From: JBBREP01 sp963716525
GTDB taxonomy: Bacteria; Actinomycetota; Acidimicrobiia; IMCC26256; PALSA-610
Assembly: GCA_963716525.1 (NCBI GenBank)
Contig: OY970315.1
Coordinates: forward strand, 744,001-808,000
Reading direction: 5' to 3'
Length of the DNA: 64,000 nucleotides
In this document: positions 37,753 to 45,153 of the stretch, piece after piece
Layout of the letters: each line of letters opens with the position of its first letter
Position numbering within the stretch: the first letter of the stretch is position 1
Made by a program: the position numbers and the translations under genes
The notes under the pieces: generated by a model
What the model saw: only the letters and a program-made list of their open reading frames with translations
What the model was told of the DNA's origin: nothing
Databases searched by the model: none

Positions 37753-37798
37753 CGTTGTCCCACCAGCAGCCAACAAATTGGCCCCTCGTGGGACAACG
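37753..37798. terminator. strong hairpin between egtD and sufC
   Basis: CGTTGTCCCAC (37753-37763) pairs perfectly with GTGGGACAACG (37788-37798). The 24-nt loop holds a second small stem, CCAA/TTGG. It begins 6 bp after the egtD stop. There is no T tract (it is followed by G-rich sequence), so it could be a Rho-assisted terminator, a transcript 3'-end protector or a protein site. Confidence 0.55.
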
Positions 37799-37814
37799 GG
37801 GCGGGGGGGTCCGG

Positions 37815-37845
37815 ATTTCTACTACGCGCGTAGGGAAATTAGACT
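37815..37845 (+). promoter_or_regulatory. sufC promoter with palindrome CTACGCGCGTAG and -10 TAGACT
   Basis: A perfect 12-bp palindrome (37822-37833) is flanked by ATTTC on the left and GGAAATT on the right. It matches the organisation of the site upstream of sufB (AATT-ACTA-N6-TAGT-AATT). TAGACT (37840-37845) ends 7 nt before the sufC GTG, implying a leaderless mRNA. The palindrome sits in the -35 to -10 interval, the position for a repressor such as an Fe-S sensing Rrf2 or SufR-type protein. Confidence 0.6.
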
Positions 37846-37852
37846 GTTGCCC

Positions 37853-38618
37853 GTGACCCGCCCCGCCCCGGCCCTCGAGATCGTCGACCTGCACGCCGCG
37901 GTCGACGGCCACGAGATCCTCCGCGGCGTCAGCCTCACGGTCCCCGAGGGCGAGGTGCATGCGCTCATGGGACCGAACGGGTCGGGCAAGTCGACGCTCG
38001 CCAACGTGCTGCTCGGCAACCCGGCCTACGACGTCACCTCCGGGCGCATCCTGCTCGCGGGCGCCGACATCACCGCGCTCCCGCCGGCCGAGCGCGCCGC
38101 GCCGCGGCCTGTTCCTCGGGTTCCAGCACCCCGAGGCCATCCCCGGCCTGTCGGTGCTCAACTTCCTGCGCCAGTCGATCGCCACACGTATCGGCATCGA
38201 CGACTATTCGGTGCTCGAGGTCCGCCTGAAGGTGCTCGAGTGGACGAAGCGGCTCGGCATGGACTCCCGCTTCATCGACCGGTATCTCAACGAGGGCTTC
38301 TCGGGCGGCGAGCGGAAGCGCAACGAGATCCTGCAGATGGCGCTGTTGCAGCCCGACGTCGCCGTGCTCGACGAGACCGACAGCGGCCTCGATGTCGACG
38401 CGCTGCGAGCCGTCGCGGCCGGCATTTCCGAGGTACGCAAGGACCGTCCGCAGCTCGGCATCCTCGTGATCACGCACTACCAGCGCATCCTCGACCACCT
38501 GCCGCCCGACGTCGTGTACGTGCTCGTCGACGGCCGCGTCGTCACCAGCGGCGGCCCGGAAGTCGCCCGCCAGGTGGAGGCCGAGGGCTTCGACGCGTTC
38601 CGGGTGGCGGCGGTATGA
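37853..38618 (+). CDS. sufC: SUF system ATPase SufC (first copy), frame broken
   Basis: About 254 residues. It has Walker A GPNGSGKST, LGFQHPEAIPGLSVLNFLR after the break, the signature FSGGERKRNEILQMALLQPD, Walker B VAVLDETDSGLDVDALRAVA and the switch His in VITHYQRIL. SufC is the ABC-type ATPase of the SufBCD scaffold. One extra C near 38100 in CCGCGCCGCGG breaks the frame. It is coupled to sufS by an ATGA overlap. It shares less than half its residues with the second SufC at 42630-43466 by eye, so the two are old paralogues or have different partners. Confidence 0.9.
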
Positions 38619-39870
38619 GCGCCGCAGGCTCGCACGACCGGCTCGACGTGCCACGCGTCAAGCGCGACTTTCCGCTGCTCTCAGTCACCCAGGACGGCAA
38701 GCCGCTCGTCTACCTCGACAGCGCGTCGTCGGCACAGAAGCCCACCTACGTGCTCGACGCGATGGAGAAGGCGTACCGCACGCAGTACCGCGAACGTGCA
38801 CCGCGGCGTGTATCGCATCGCCGAGGCCACGACCGCCGAGTTCGAACGGGCGAGGGCCAACGTCGCCCGCTTCATCGGCGCGGCCGATCGCGCGCGAGGT
38901 CGTGTTCACCCGCAACGCCACGGAGGCCGTCAACCTCGTGGCGTACTCGTGGGCGCGTGCGAACCTCAAGGCCGGCGACGCGATCGTGCTCACGCACATG
39001 GAGCACCACGCCAACGTGGTGCCGTGGCAGATCCTCGCCGCCGAGCGCGACCTGGAGTTGCGCTGGATCCCGCTCACCGCCGATTACCAGCTCGACCTCA
39101 CCGATCTCGACCGGCTGCTCGACGGCGCACGCCTGCTCGGGGTGAGCGCGATGTCCAACGTGCTCGGCACGATCAACGACGTGCCCGGACTCGTCGCGGC
39201 GGCGCACGCCCACGACGCGCTCGCCGTGGTCGATGCCTGCCAGTACGTGCCCCATGTGGCCACGAACGTGCAGGAGTGGGATGCCGACTTCGTCGCGTTC
39301 TCGGCGCACAAGATGTGCGGCCCCTCCGGCATCGGCGCGCTGTGGGCGCGGGCCGAGCTGCTCGAGGCGATGCCGCCGTTCATGGGCGGCGGCGAGATGA
39401 TCCGCGACGTGCGGCTCGACGGGTTCACGACGAACGAGATCCCGTGGAAGTTCGAGGCGGGCACACCCGCGATCGTCGAGGCGATCGGGTTCGGCGCGGC
39501 AGTCGAATACCTCGAGTGTCTCGGCATGGACGCAGTCCGCGACCACGAGATCCGCGTCACCCGCTACGCGCTCGACGAGCTGTCCCGCGCGTTCGGCGAC
39601 TCCATCACCATCTACGGGCCACGCGACACGTCGGTGCGCGGCGGCGCGGTCTCGTTCCTGCTCGACGACATCCACGCGCACGACGTGAGCCAGGTGCTCG
39701 ACGAAGACGCCGTGTGCGTGCGGGCCGGGCACCACTGCGCCAAACCGCTGATGCGTGTCCTCGGCGTGCCGGCCACCACGCGTGCCAGCTTCTACCTCTA
39801 CAACGACGAGGCCGACGTCGACGCGCTCGTAGTGGCGCTCGGCAAGACGCAGCAGTTCTTCGCCCCCTGA
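38615..39870 (+). CDS. sufS: cysteine desulfurase SufS, two frame breaks
   Basis: About 418 residues, type II cysteine desulfurase. It has YLDSASSAQKPTYVLDAMEK AY, VHRGVYRIAEATTAEFERAR, VVFTRNATEAVNLVAYSW, the PLP lysine in VAFSAHKMCGPSGIGALWA, GGGEMIRDV and the active-site Cys in VRAGHHCAKPLMRVLGV. It removes sulfur from cysteine as a persulfide and passes it to SufU. Frame breaks near 38788 (extra C in TAC(C)GCGAAC) and 38890 (extra C in GAT(C)GCGCGC) each need one base removed; the length is 3n+2. It is coupled to sufC. Confidence 0.9.
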
Positions 39871-39893
39871 GAGCACGTAGGATCACGCGCGCC

Positions 39894-40376
39894 ATGGCCG
39901 GACTCGAAGACCTCTACCGGGAGATCATCCTCGACCACTACCGCTCGCCGCGCAACCGCGGCGAGCTCGCGGTGCCTCCGGCACACAAGGTCGAAGGGTT
40001 CAACCCGTTGTGCGGCGACGAGGTCACCGTGTACCTGATCGTCGACCCCGGCACCGACACGGTCAGCGACATCAAGATCAGCGGTCAGGGATGCTCGATC
40101 AGCCAGGCCTCCACATCGATGATGAGCGCGGCCGTGAAGGGCAAGACCGTCGACCAAGCGCGCGCGCTGATCCGCGCGTTCAAGGCGCTGATGTCGATCC
40201 ACGAGAGCAAGCTCGAGGGTGAGAGTGACGGCAGCGACCTGGCGGCCGACCTCGAGGGCGTGCGGCTCGGCGACCTGGAAGCACTCCAGGGCGTGGTGAA
40301 GTTCCCCGTGCGCATCAAGTGCGCGACGCTCGCCTGGAACACGCTGCAGCAGGCGCTCGACGAAGCGGGCGGGTAA
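39894..40376 (+). CDS. sufU: sulfur carrier/transferase SufU
   Basis: 160 residues, intact. LYREIILDHYRSPRNRGEL opens it. The three conserved cysteines are in NPLCGDEVTVYL, GQGCSISQASTSMM and RIKCATLAWNTLQ, with the Asp of CGDE as the fourth zinc ligand. The insertion characteristic of SufU relative to IscU is present. SufU is a zinc-dependent sulfurtransferase taking persulfide from SufS to SufBCD. It starts 23 bp after sufS; TAGGAT lies 10 nt upstream of the ATG. Confidence 0.95.
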   Translation: MAGLEDLYREIILDHYRSPRNRGELAVPPAHKVEGFNPLCGDEVTVYLIVDPGTDTVSDIKISGQGCSISQASTSMMSAAVKGKTVDQARALIRAFKALMSIHESKLEGESDGSDLAADLEGVRLGDLEALQGVVKFPVRIKCATLAWNTLQQALDEAGG

Positions 40377-40616
40377 CCCACCCCTGGGGCGCCACGGCGC
40401 CGTACGGCGTGTCCCATGCGCGTATGCGCGCAACGTGGGGACGCGTGCGGGGACGGTTAGCACCTTCTCAGGGTGGCGCGCAAGAGGGAGCTCCCGTGGG
40501 TGGGGAATTCACACGCCGGCAATGGAATGCGTCACGAACTGCCGTCGTTGGTATGCATCGAGGCGGTAGCGTTTGGGAAAGCTTGGGCTACACGCAGAAG
40601 CAGCAGGAGGCACGGG
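40377..40616. other. intergenic region after sufU
   Basis: 240 bp without a convincing gene. The first 60 bp contain overlapping inverted repeats around GGCGCC/CGGCGCCG that could end the suf transcript. The rest is less G+C-rich and probably holds the promoter of the 57-residue gene, though I find no clear -35/-10 pair. AGGAGG precedes the next ATG. Confidence 0.4.
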
Positions 40617-40790
40617 ATGAACCAGGCGGGTGTTGTCACGATGATCGATGAAGCACTGCAACGCTTCGCGTCACGTGATCTCGTCGCTGGGCATGAGATC
40701 GTCGACTTCCTCCTCGACCTTCGCATCGCGGTGCTCGACGACAGCGAACTGCGCGAGCTCCTCGAGCAGGAATCGCAGCCGACAGCCTGA
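40617..40790 (+). CDS. 57-residue hypothetical protein
   Basis: MNQAGVVTMIDEALQRFASR DLVAGHEIVDFLLDLR continues with IAVLDDSELRELLEQ, mostly two amphipathic acidic helices. It has an AGGAGG Shine-Dalgarno 7 nt before the ATG. The coding composition is less G+C-rich than its neighbours. It stands alone between sufU and the L,D-transpeptidase. Size and helical character would suit a small adaptor or regulator; I do not recognise a family. Confidence 0.6.
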   Translation: MNQAGVVTMIDEALQRFASRDLVAGHEIVDFLLDLRIAVLDDSELRELLEQESQPTA

Positions 40791-41030
40791 GTGGCGCGCT
40801 CTGCGCGGGCACACCCGCGATCAGCGGGCTCTCAGGTTTTCGTCGCGCTCGCGCGCGCTCGGTGGCGCTTCAGTGGAACCACGTCACCGCGTGCAGCGTC
40901 AGGTAGCCGGTAGCCGGGTACACCCACGCTCGGTGCCGTGCGAGCCCGCTCCCCGTCATTAGCCTTGACCGGTCGCAGATCTGCGGCCGCCGCCGTAACG
41001 AACGCTCCCCGAACCCAGTCGAAGGTCCTC
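40791..41030. other. intergenic region with palindrome CGCAGATCTGCG
   Basis: 240 bp. GCGGG/CCCGC inverted repeats near 40805-40832 could terminate the small gene. TTGACC (40965-40970) is a good -35, followed by a perfect 12-bp palindrome CGCAGATCTGCG (40974-40985) in the spacer, so a regulated promoter for the L,D-transpeptidase is likely. I cannot place a clear -10. Confidence 0.4.
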
Positions 41031-42053
41031 GTGCGCAAGATCAGCCTGCGCGTCGGCATCATCGCCGGCAGCGCCGCACTCGTCGCGGTGATGAGTCTCG
41101 TTGCCTACGGCTACGTGTGGGGGTTCGACAACCCGAGCGCGACGGCCGGTACCGCGGCCACCGAGGCGCCGACGTCGATCGCCACCACCACCAGCTCCTC
41201 GACGTCGACCACGCTGGCGCCGAGCACCACGACCACGCATCCCGGCATGAAGAACCCGCCGCCGCTGGCGCTGCCCGACGTGCCGGCGAACGGCTTGGGT
41301 TCCGGCAGCAGCGGACCCGCGGTGACGGCGTTCGAACGCCGCCTCGCCGACCTGCACTTCGATCCGGGTCCGCTCGACGGTCGCTACGACCTCGACACCC
41401 TGTACGCAGTGGAAACCGTGCAAAAGCTGTGGAGCCTTCCCCGTACCGGCCGCATCGACGAGTCGACCCGCTTCGTGCTCGAGCACTTCAAGTACCCGAC
41501 GCCGCTCGCAACGAATGGTCCAGCCGACCGTGTCGAGATCGACCTCGACAAGCAGGTGCTCGTGGTGTGGCAGCAGTGGCAGATCCGCCTGATCACCACC
41601 ACGTCTACCGGCAGCGGCCGCTACTTCTGCGGTGGCGACAGCGGATGCCAGTACGCGGTCACGCCACCCGGCGTGTTCCACTTCCAGCGCTTCCACGCCG
41701 GCTGGGACCACGGGAAGCTCGGCGACCTGTGGAACCCGTACTACTTCAACGGCGGCATCGCGGTGCACGGCTACACCGATGTGCCGCCGTACGCCGCGTC
41801 GCACGGCTGCTCGCGCATCCCGATGCACATCGCGAACTACTTCTACACGCTCGTGTCGCGCGGCGAGGAGGTCGACGTGGTCGGCAAGGCGGCCGCTCCG
41901 CCGCCCGGTTTCGTGCCGCCGCCGCCCACGACGGCCGCGGCGTCGACCACCACCACCGTCGCGCCGCCGACCACCGCTGCGAAGTCGACCACGACGCGCC
42001 CGCCGGCCACGACCACCACGCCGACGACGCATCCGGTCACCACCACCACCTGA
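41031..42053 (+). CDS. L,D-transpeptidase (YkuD) with peptidoglycan-binding domain
   Basis: 340 residues from GTG 41031. It has an N-terminal anchor (VGIIAGSAALVAVMSLVAYG), a Thr/Ser/Pro-rich linker, a PG_binding_1 domain (SSGPAVTAFERRLADLHFDP to RTGRIDESTRFVLE), then the YkuD domain with His246 in VHGYT and the catalytic SHGCSRIP (Ser257, His258, Cys260, Arg262). It makes 3-3 cross-links or attaches proteins to peptidoglycan outside the membrane. A Thr/Pro-rich tail of about 60 residues follows. An in-frame start at 40938 would add 31 residues before the anchor and looks less likely. Confidence 0.9.
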   Translation: MRKISLRVGIIAGSAALVAVMSLVAYGYVWGFDNPSATAGTAATEAPTSIATTTSSSTSTTLAPSTTTTHPGMKNPPPLALPDVPANGLGSGSSGPAVTAFERRLADLHFDPGPLDGRYDLDTLYAVETVQKLWSLPRTGRIDESTRFVLEHFKYPTPLATNGPADRVEIDLDKQVLVVWQQWQIRLITTTSTGSGRYFCGGDSGCQYAVTPPGVFHFQRFHAGWDHGKLGDLWNPYYFNGGIAVHGYTDVPPYAASHGCSRIPMHIANYFYTLVSRGEEVDVVGKAAAPPPGFVPPPPTTAAASTTTTVAPPTTAAKSTTTRPPATTTTPTTHPVTTTT

Positions 42054-42078
42054 GCCAGCCGCCGAGGGGCGAGTTCCC

Positions 42079-42618
42079 TCACGGCCGAGCCGGCCACTCC
42101 TCGGCGGTGATCGCCCAGCGCTCGTGATCGCGCCACGCGCCGCCCACCTGCAGGTAGCGCGGTGAGAAGCCCTCGCAGCGGAAGCCGGCACGGCCCGCGA
42201 GGGCCTTCGACCGCTCGTTGCCGGGCTGGATGTTGGCTTCCAAGCGGTGGAGCCCGATCTCGCGGAACGCCTGGGCGACGACGAGGCGCAGACCGTCGGT
42301 CATGTACCCGTTGCCGGTGTGGGGAACGAACGAGTAATAGCCCACGAACGCCTGGCGCAGCCCGCCGAGGATGATCGTGTTGAGGTTCACCACACCGACG
42401 AGCGCGCGGTCGCCGTGCCGCCGGAGATGGAACGCGCGAGAGTCGGGTGCGCGCATTCGGCGCACGTACGCCGACCATTGCGGCGGCGTCGACGGCGCGT
42501 ACACCCACGGTTCCAGCAGCGAGGCGCTGCGCGTGACCGCATCGAGGAACTCGTTGCGGTCGCTCATCCGGGGCCGGACGATCACGACCCGCTCGCCACT
42601 CGCGACCGTGCGCGCCAT
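42079..42618 (-). CDS. GNAT acetyltransferase (RimJ type)
   Basis: 179 residues. VVIVRPRMSDRNEFLDAV opens it, LVGVVNLNTIILGGLRQAFV GYYSF gives the central strands, and GNGYMTDGLRLVVAQAFREI GLHRLEA with NIQPGNERSKALAGRAGF is the acetyl-CoA binding region and classic end of RimJ/RimL-type enzymes. They acetylate protein N-termini or small amines. A GTG at 42630 overlaps the sufC stop (TAGTG) and may be the coupled start, adding four residues. It is the last gene of the sufBD operon. Confidence 0.85.
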   Translation of the reverse strand: MARTVASGERVVIVRPRMSDRNEFLDAVTRSASLLEPWVYAPSTPPQWSAYVRRMRAPDSRAFHLRRHGDRALVGVVNLNTIILGGLRQAFVGYYSFVPHTGNGYMTDGLRLVVAQAFREIGLHRLEANIQPGNERSKALAGRAGFRCEGFSPRYLQVGGAWRDHERWAITAEEWPARP

Positions 42619-42629
42619 GGGGAGGAACA

Positions 42630-43466
42630 CTACGAGTTGCGGATCTTCTCCATGAAGGCCGGCGTCACGACGGTGGGGTCGGCGAAGGGATCCTGCTCGA
42701 CCGGCTTCTCGACCGCGAGCTCGCTCACGCCGAGCTCCTGTGCCAAGCCTTCGTAGCCGACGGCCTCGACCCGCTCGGCCAGCTCCGGACCACCACGCTT
42801 GACGATGCGGCCCGCCATCATCACGTGGACGTGATCGGGGCGCAGGTCGCGCAGCAGGCGGGCGTAGTGCGTGATCGCGATCACGCCGAGCCCGTTCTCG
42901 GCGGTCATCGCCTGCACACGGCGGGCGACGTCGCCGAGCGCGTCGACATCGAGGCCGGAGTCGATCTCGTCGAGCACCGCGAACTTCGGTTGCAGCAGCG
43001 CGAGTTGGAGCGTCTCGAGCCGCTTCTGCTCACCGCCCGAGAACTCGTCGTTCACCCCACGCGCGAGGAACGAGTCGTCGATGCCGAGCCGGGCCGCCTC
43101 GATCTCGAGCTGTTCGTGCAGGCCGTCGGCGCCCGCGCCGTCACCGGCGCGCCGCGACGCCCCGACGAGCTCCTCGACGGGCACACCGGGCACCTCGATC
43201 GGATACTGCATGGCCACGAACAGGCCGGCCCGGGCCCGCTGCCAGGTGGGGAGCGCGAGCAGATCGACGCCGTCGAGCACCGCGCGGCCCGCGGTCACCG
43301 TGTAGTCGGCCCGCCCCATCAGGGTGTGCGCGAGCGTGCTCTTGCCGCAGCCGTTCGGCCCCATCACCACGTGCACCTCGCCCGACGCGGCCTCGAGCGA
43401 CACGCCCCGGAGGATCTCGAAGCCCGCGACCGTGGCGTGCAGGTCGTCGACGACAATCGTGCTCAC
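42630..43466 (-). CDS. sufC: SUF system ATPase SufC (second copy)
   Basis: 278 residues, intact: Walker A GPNGCGKST (Cys replaces Ser in the loop), GLFVAMQYPIEVPGVPVEEL, signature FSGGEQKRLETLQLALLQPK, Walker B FAVLDEIDSGLDVDALGDVA and AITHYARLL. It is about 24 residues longer than the first SufC, including a C-terminal extension ending PAFMEKIRNS. The GTG start overlaps the Rieske stop (GTGA). As part of the sufB-sufD operon it is the natural partner of SufBD here. Confidence 0.9.
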   Translation of the reverse strand: MSTIVVDDLHATVAGFEILRGVSLEAASGEVHVVMGPNGCGKSTLAHTLMGRADYTVTAGRAVLDGVDLLALPTWQRARAGLFVAMQYPIEVPGVPVEELVGASRRAGDGAGADGLHEQLEIEAARLGIDDSFLARGVNDEFSGGEQKRLETLQLALLQPKFAVLDEIDSGLDVDALGDVARRVQAMTAENGLGVIAITHYARLLRDLRPDHVHVMMAGRIVKRGGPELAERVEAVGYEGLAQELGVSELAVEKPVEQDPFADPTVVTPAFMEKIRNS

Positions 43467-43789
43467 GACGTGCTCCCGTTCGGGTCGACAACCACGTGGT
43501 CACCCTCGACGTGCACGGGGTAAACGGGCACGGGTCGGGTGGCGGGCAGTGTGAGCGGCTCACCGCTGTGCAACGAGAACATCGCGCCGTGCTTCGGGCA
43601 CTCGATCTCGTACTCGTCGGCCCACACGTCGCCCTCGCTCAAGGAGTACTCGGCGTGCGAGCACGTGTCACCGATCGCGAACCACTCGTCGCCCACGTGC
43701 ACCACGCACACGGGCGCGCCGTCGACGTCGAAGCGGCGCGCCTCACCGTCGGGCACATCGGAGACGCGGCACACTGGTCTGCCCGTCAT
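43463..43789 (-). CDS. Rieske-type [2Fe-2S] ferredoxin of the SUF operon
   Basis: 108 residues. The Rieske ligands are clear: CSH (in GDTCSHAEYSLSEG) and CPKHG (in YEIECPKHGAMFSLHSGEP). The start MTGRPVCRVSDVPDGEARRF resembles the small ferredoxins of dioxygenase systems. In actinobacterial SUF operons a gene like this lies between sufD and sufC. It may carry electrons for cluster assembly or be an assembly target. It is coupled to sufD by ATGA and to sufC by GTGA. Confidence 0.9.
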   Translation of the reverse strand: MTGRPVCRVSDVPDGEARRFDVDGAPVCVVHVGDEWFAIGDTCSHAEYSLSEGDVWADEYEIECPKHGAMFSLHSGEPLTLPATRPVPVYPVHVEGDHVVVDPNGSTS

Positions 43790-45132
43790 CAGTGAGCACC
43801 TCCAACGCCGCTGGCCTGCGGATCGCGGCTCCGAACCCTCCCGACCCGCGAGCGGTCGATCTTCTCGACGACGGTGCGGCGCAGTGGGGCGACGAGCGCG
43901 CGGTTCGGCAGACGTGCGAACACGTCGTCGAAGAAGCCGAGCACGATGAGTCGTTCGGCCGCCTCCGGCGGGATGCCTCGACTCTCGAGGTAGTAGAGCT
44001 GGTCGTCGTCGATCGGCCCGACGGTCGAGCCGTGGCTGCACTGCACGTCGTTGGCGAGGATCTCGAGGTTCGGGATCGACTCGGCACGCGCGCCCTCGCT
44101 CAGCACGAGGTTGCGATTCGTCTGGTACGCCTCGGCCTTCTGCGCCTCCTCCCGCAGGCGGATGAGACCCGAGTAGACCGACGCCGCCTGGTCCTCGACT
44201 GCGCCCTTGAACAACAGCTCGCTGCGTGTACGCGGCGCCGCGTGATCCTGCAGCGTGCGGAAGTCGAGCATCTGGTGCTGATCGCCGAAGTACACGGCGA
44301 CCATCTCGCTCTCGGCACCCTGGCCGTCGAGCCTGGCCTCGGCACGCAGCCGCGCGTACTCGCCACCGAGCGCCACCGCGGCCGTACGCAGCCGCGCGTC
44401 ACGACCGAGGTGCGCGCGCTGGAGGCCGACGTGCCACGTGCGGGCACCGTGCTCCTGCACCGACAGGTAGCGCACCGACGCGCCGTCACGCAGCGACAGC
44501 TCGGCGACCGCGTCGACGAGATGGCGCGTGCTGGGAGAGCCGACGCGCTCGACGACCGTCACCTCGGCTCGCTCACCCGCGTGCACGAGCGTGTGCGGGA
44601 AGCTGGCGAAGCCGTCGCCCTCGCACCAGTGCAGCACGACGATGGGATCCTCGACGACCACGCCGTCAGGAACCCACACCAGCGCGCCGCCGGGCAGGAA
44701 CGCGTCGTGCAGCACGACGAACGCGTCCTCGCTGTCGGCCGCGATGGCGCCGAGCATCGCCTGGGCCTCGTCGCCAGCATCCAAGGTGGCCAATCCGCAG
44801 ACCCGAACACCCTTGGCCTCGAGCTCCGGCGCGAGCTCGTGGCGCACCACCCGGCCGTCGCGTACCACGAGCAGGCCGGCGTGTGACCCGGCTTCGAGGG
44901 CCCACGGACCGCCGCCGGGCGCACGCTCGTCACCGGGCGCACCGAGTGCCTCGGCGTCGATGGGCTGGTACGCGTCGACGTCGAGCTCGTCGATGCGGCT
45001 GTAGCGCCAGATCTCCTCGCCCGGTGTCGGCCATGACATCGACGCGAGCCGCTCGGCGGCCGCAACGCGCCGATTGACGAGCCAGTCGGGCCCGCCGAGC
45101 CGGCGCGCCGCGTCGACGGTGAAGTGCTGCAT
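43789..45132 (-). CDS. sufD: Fe-S scaffold component SufD
   Basis: 447 residues, intact. The N-terminal helical part has WPTPGEEIWRYSRIDELDVD. The beta-helix core runs through SVQEHGARTWHVGLQRAHLG and HQMLDFRTLQDHAAPRTRSE LLFKG, and the C-terminal part has NLEILANDVQCSHGSTVGPI DDDQLYYLESRGIPPEAAER, the strongly conserved SufB/SufD ending with its Cys and His. SufD pairs with SufB and two SufC. The ATG starts 21 bp after the sufB stop. Confidence 0.92.
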   Translation of the reverse strand: MQHFTVDAARRLGGPDWLVNRRVAAAERLASMSWPTPGEEIWRYSRIDELDVDAYQPIDAEALGAPGDERAPGGGPWALEAGSHAGLLVVRDGRVVRHELAPELEAKGVRVCGLATLDAGDEAQAMLGAIAADSEDAFVVLHDAFLPGGALVWVPDGVVVEDPIVVLHWCEGDGFASFPHTLVHAGERAEVTVVERVGSPSTRHLVDAVAELSLRDGASVRYLSVQEHGARTWHVGLQRAHLGRDARLRTAAVALGGEYARLRAEARLDGQGAESEMVAVYFGDQHQMLDFRTLQDHAAPRTRSELLFKGAVEDQAASVYSGLIRLREEAQKAEAYQTNRNLVLSEGARAESIPNLEILANDVQCSHGSTVGPIDDDQLYYLESRGIPPEAAERLIVLGFFDDVFARLPNRALVAPLRRTVVEKIDRSRVGRVRSRDPQASGVGGAH

Positions 45133-45153
45133 CCCGGGTGAACGACCGCCGGC

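Noticed and set aside
2458..39870. Programmed +1 ribosomal frameshifting as an explanation of the frame breaks
   Set aside because: Sites share only CG-rich sequence, occur at arbitrary places in unrelated proteins, include some -1 or +2 changes, and stop abruptly at about 39 kb.
38615..39870. sufS as a pseudogene
   Set aside because: Both breaks are single extra bases, and all catalytic residues and coupling to sufC and sufU are conserved.
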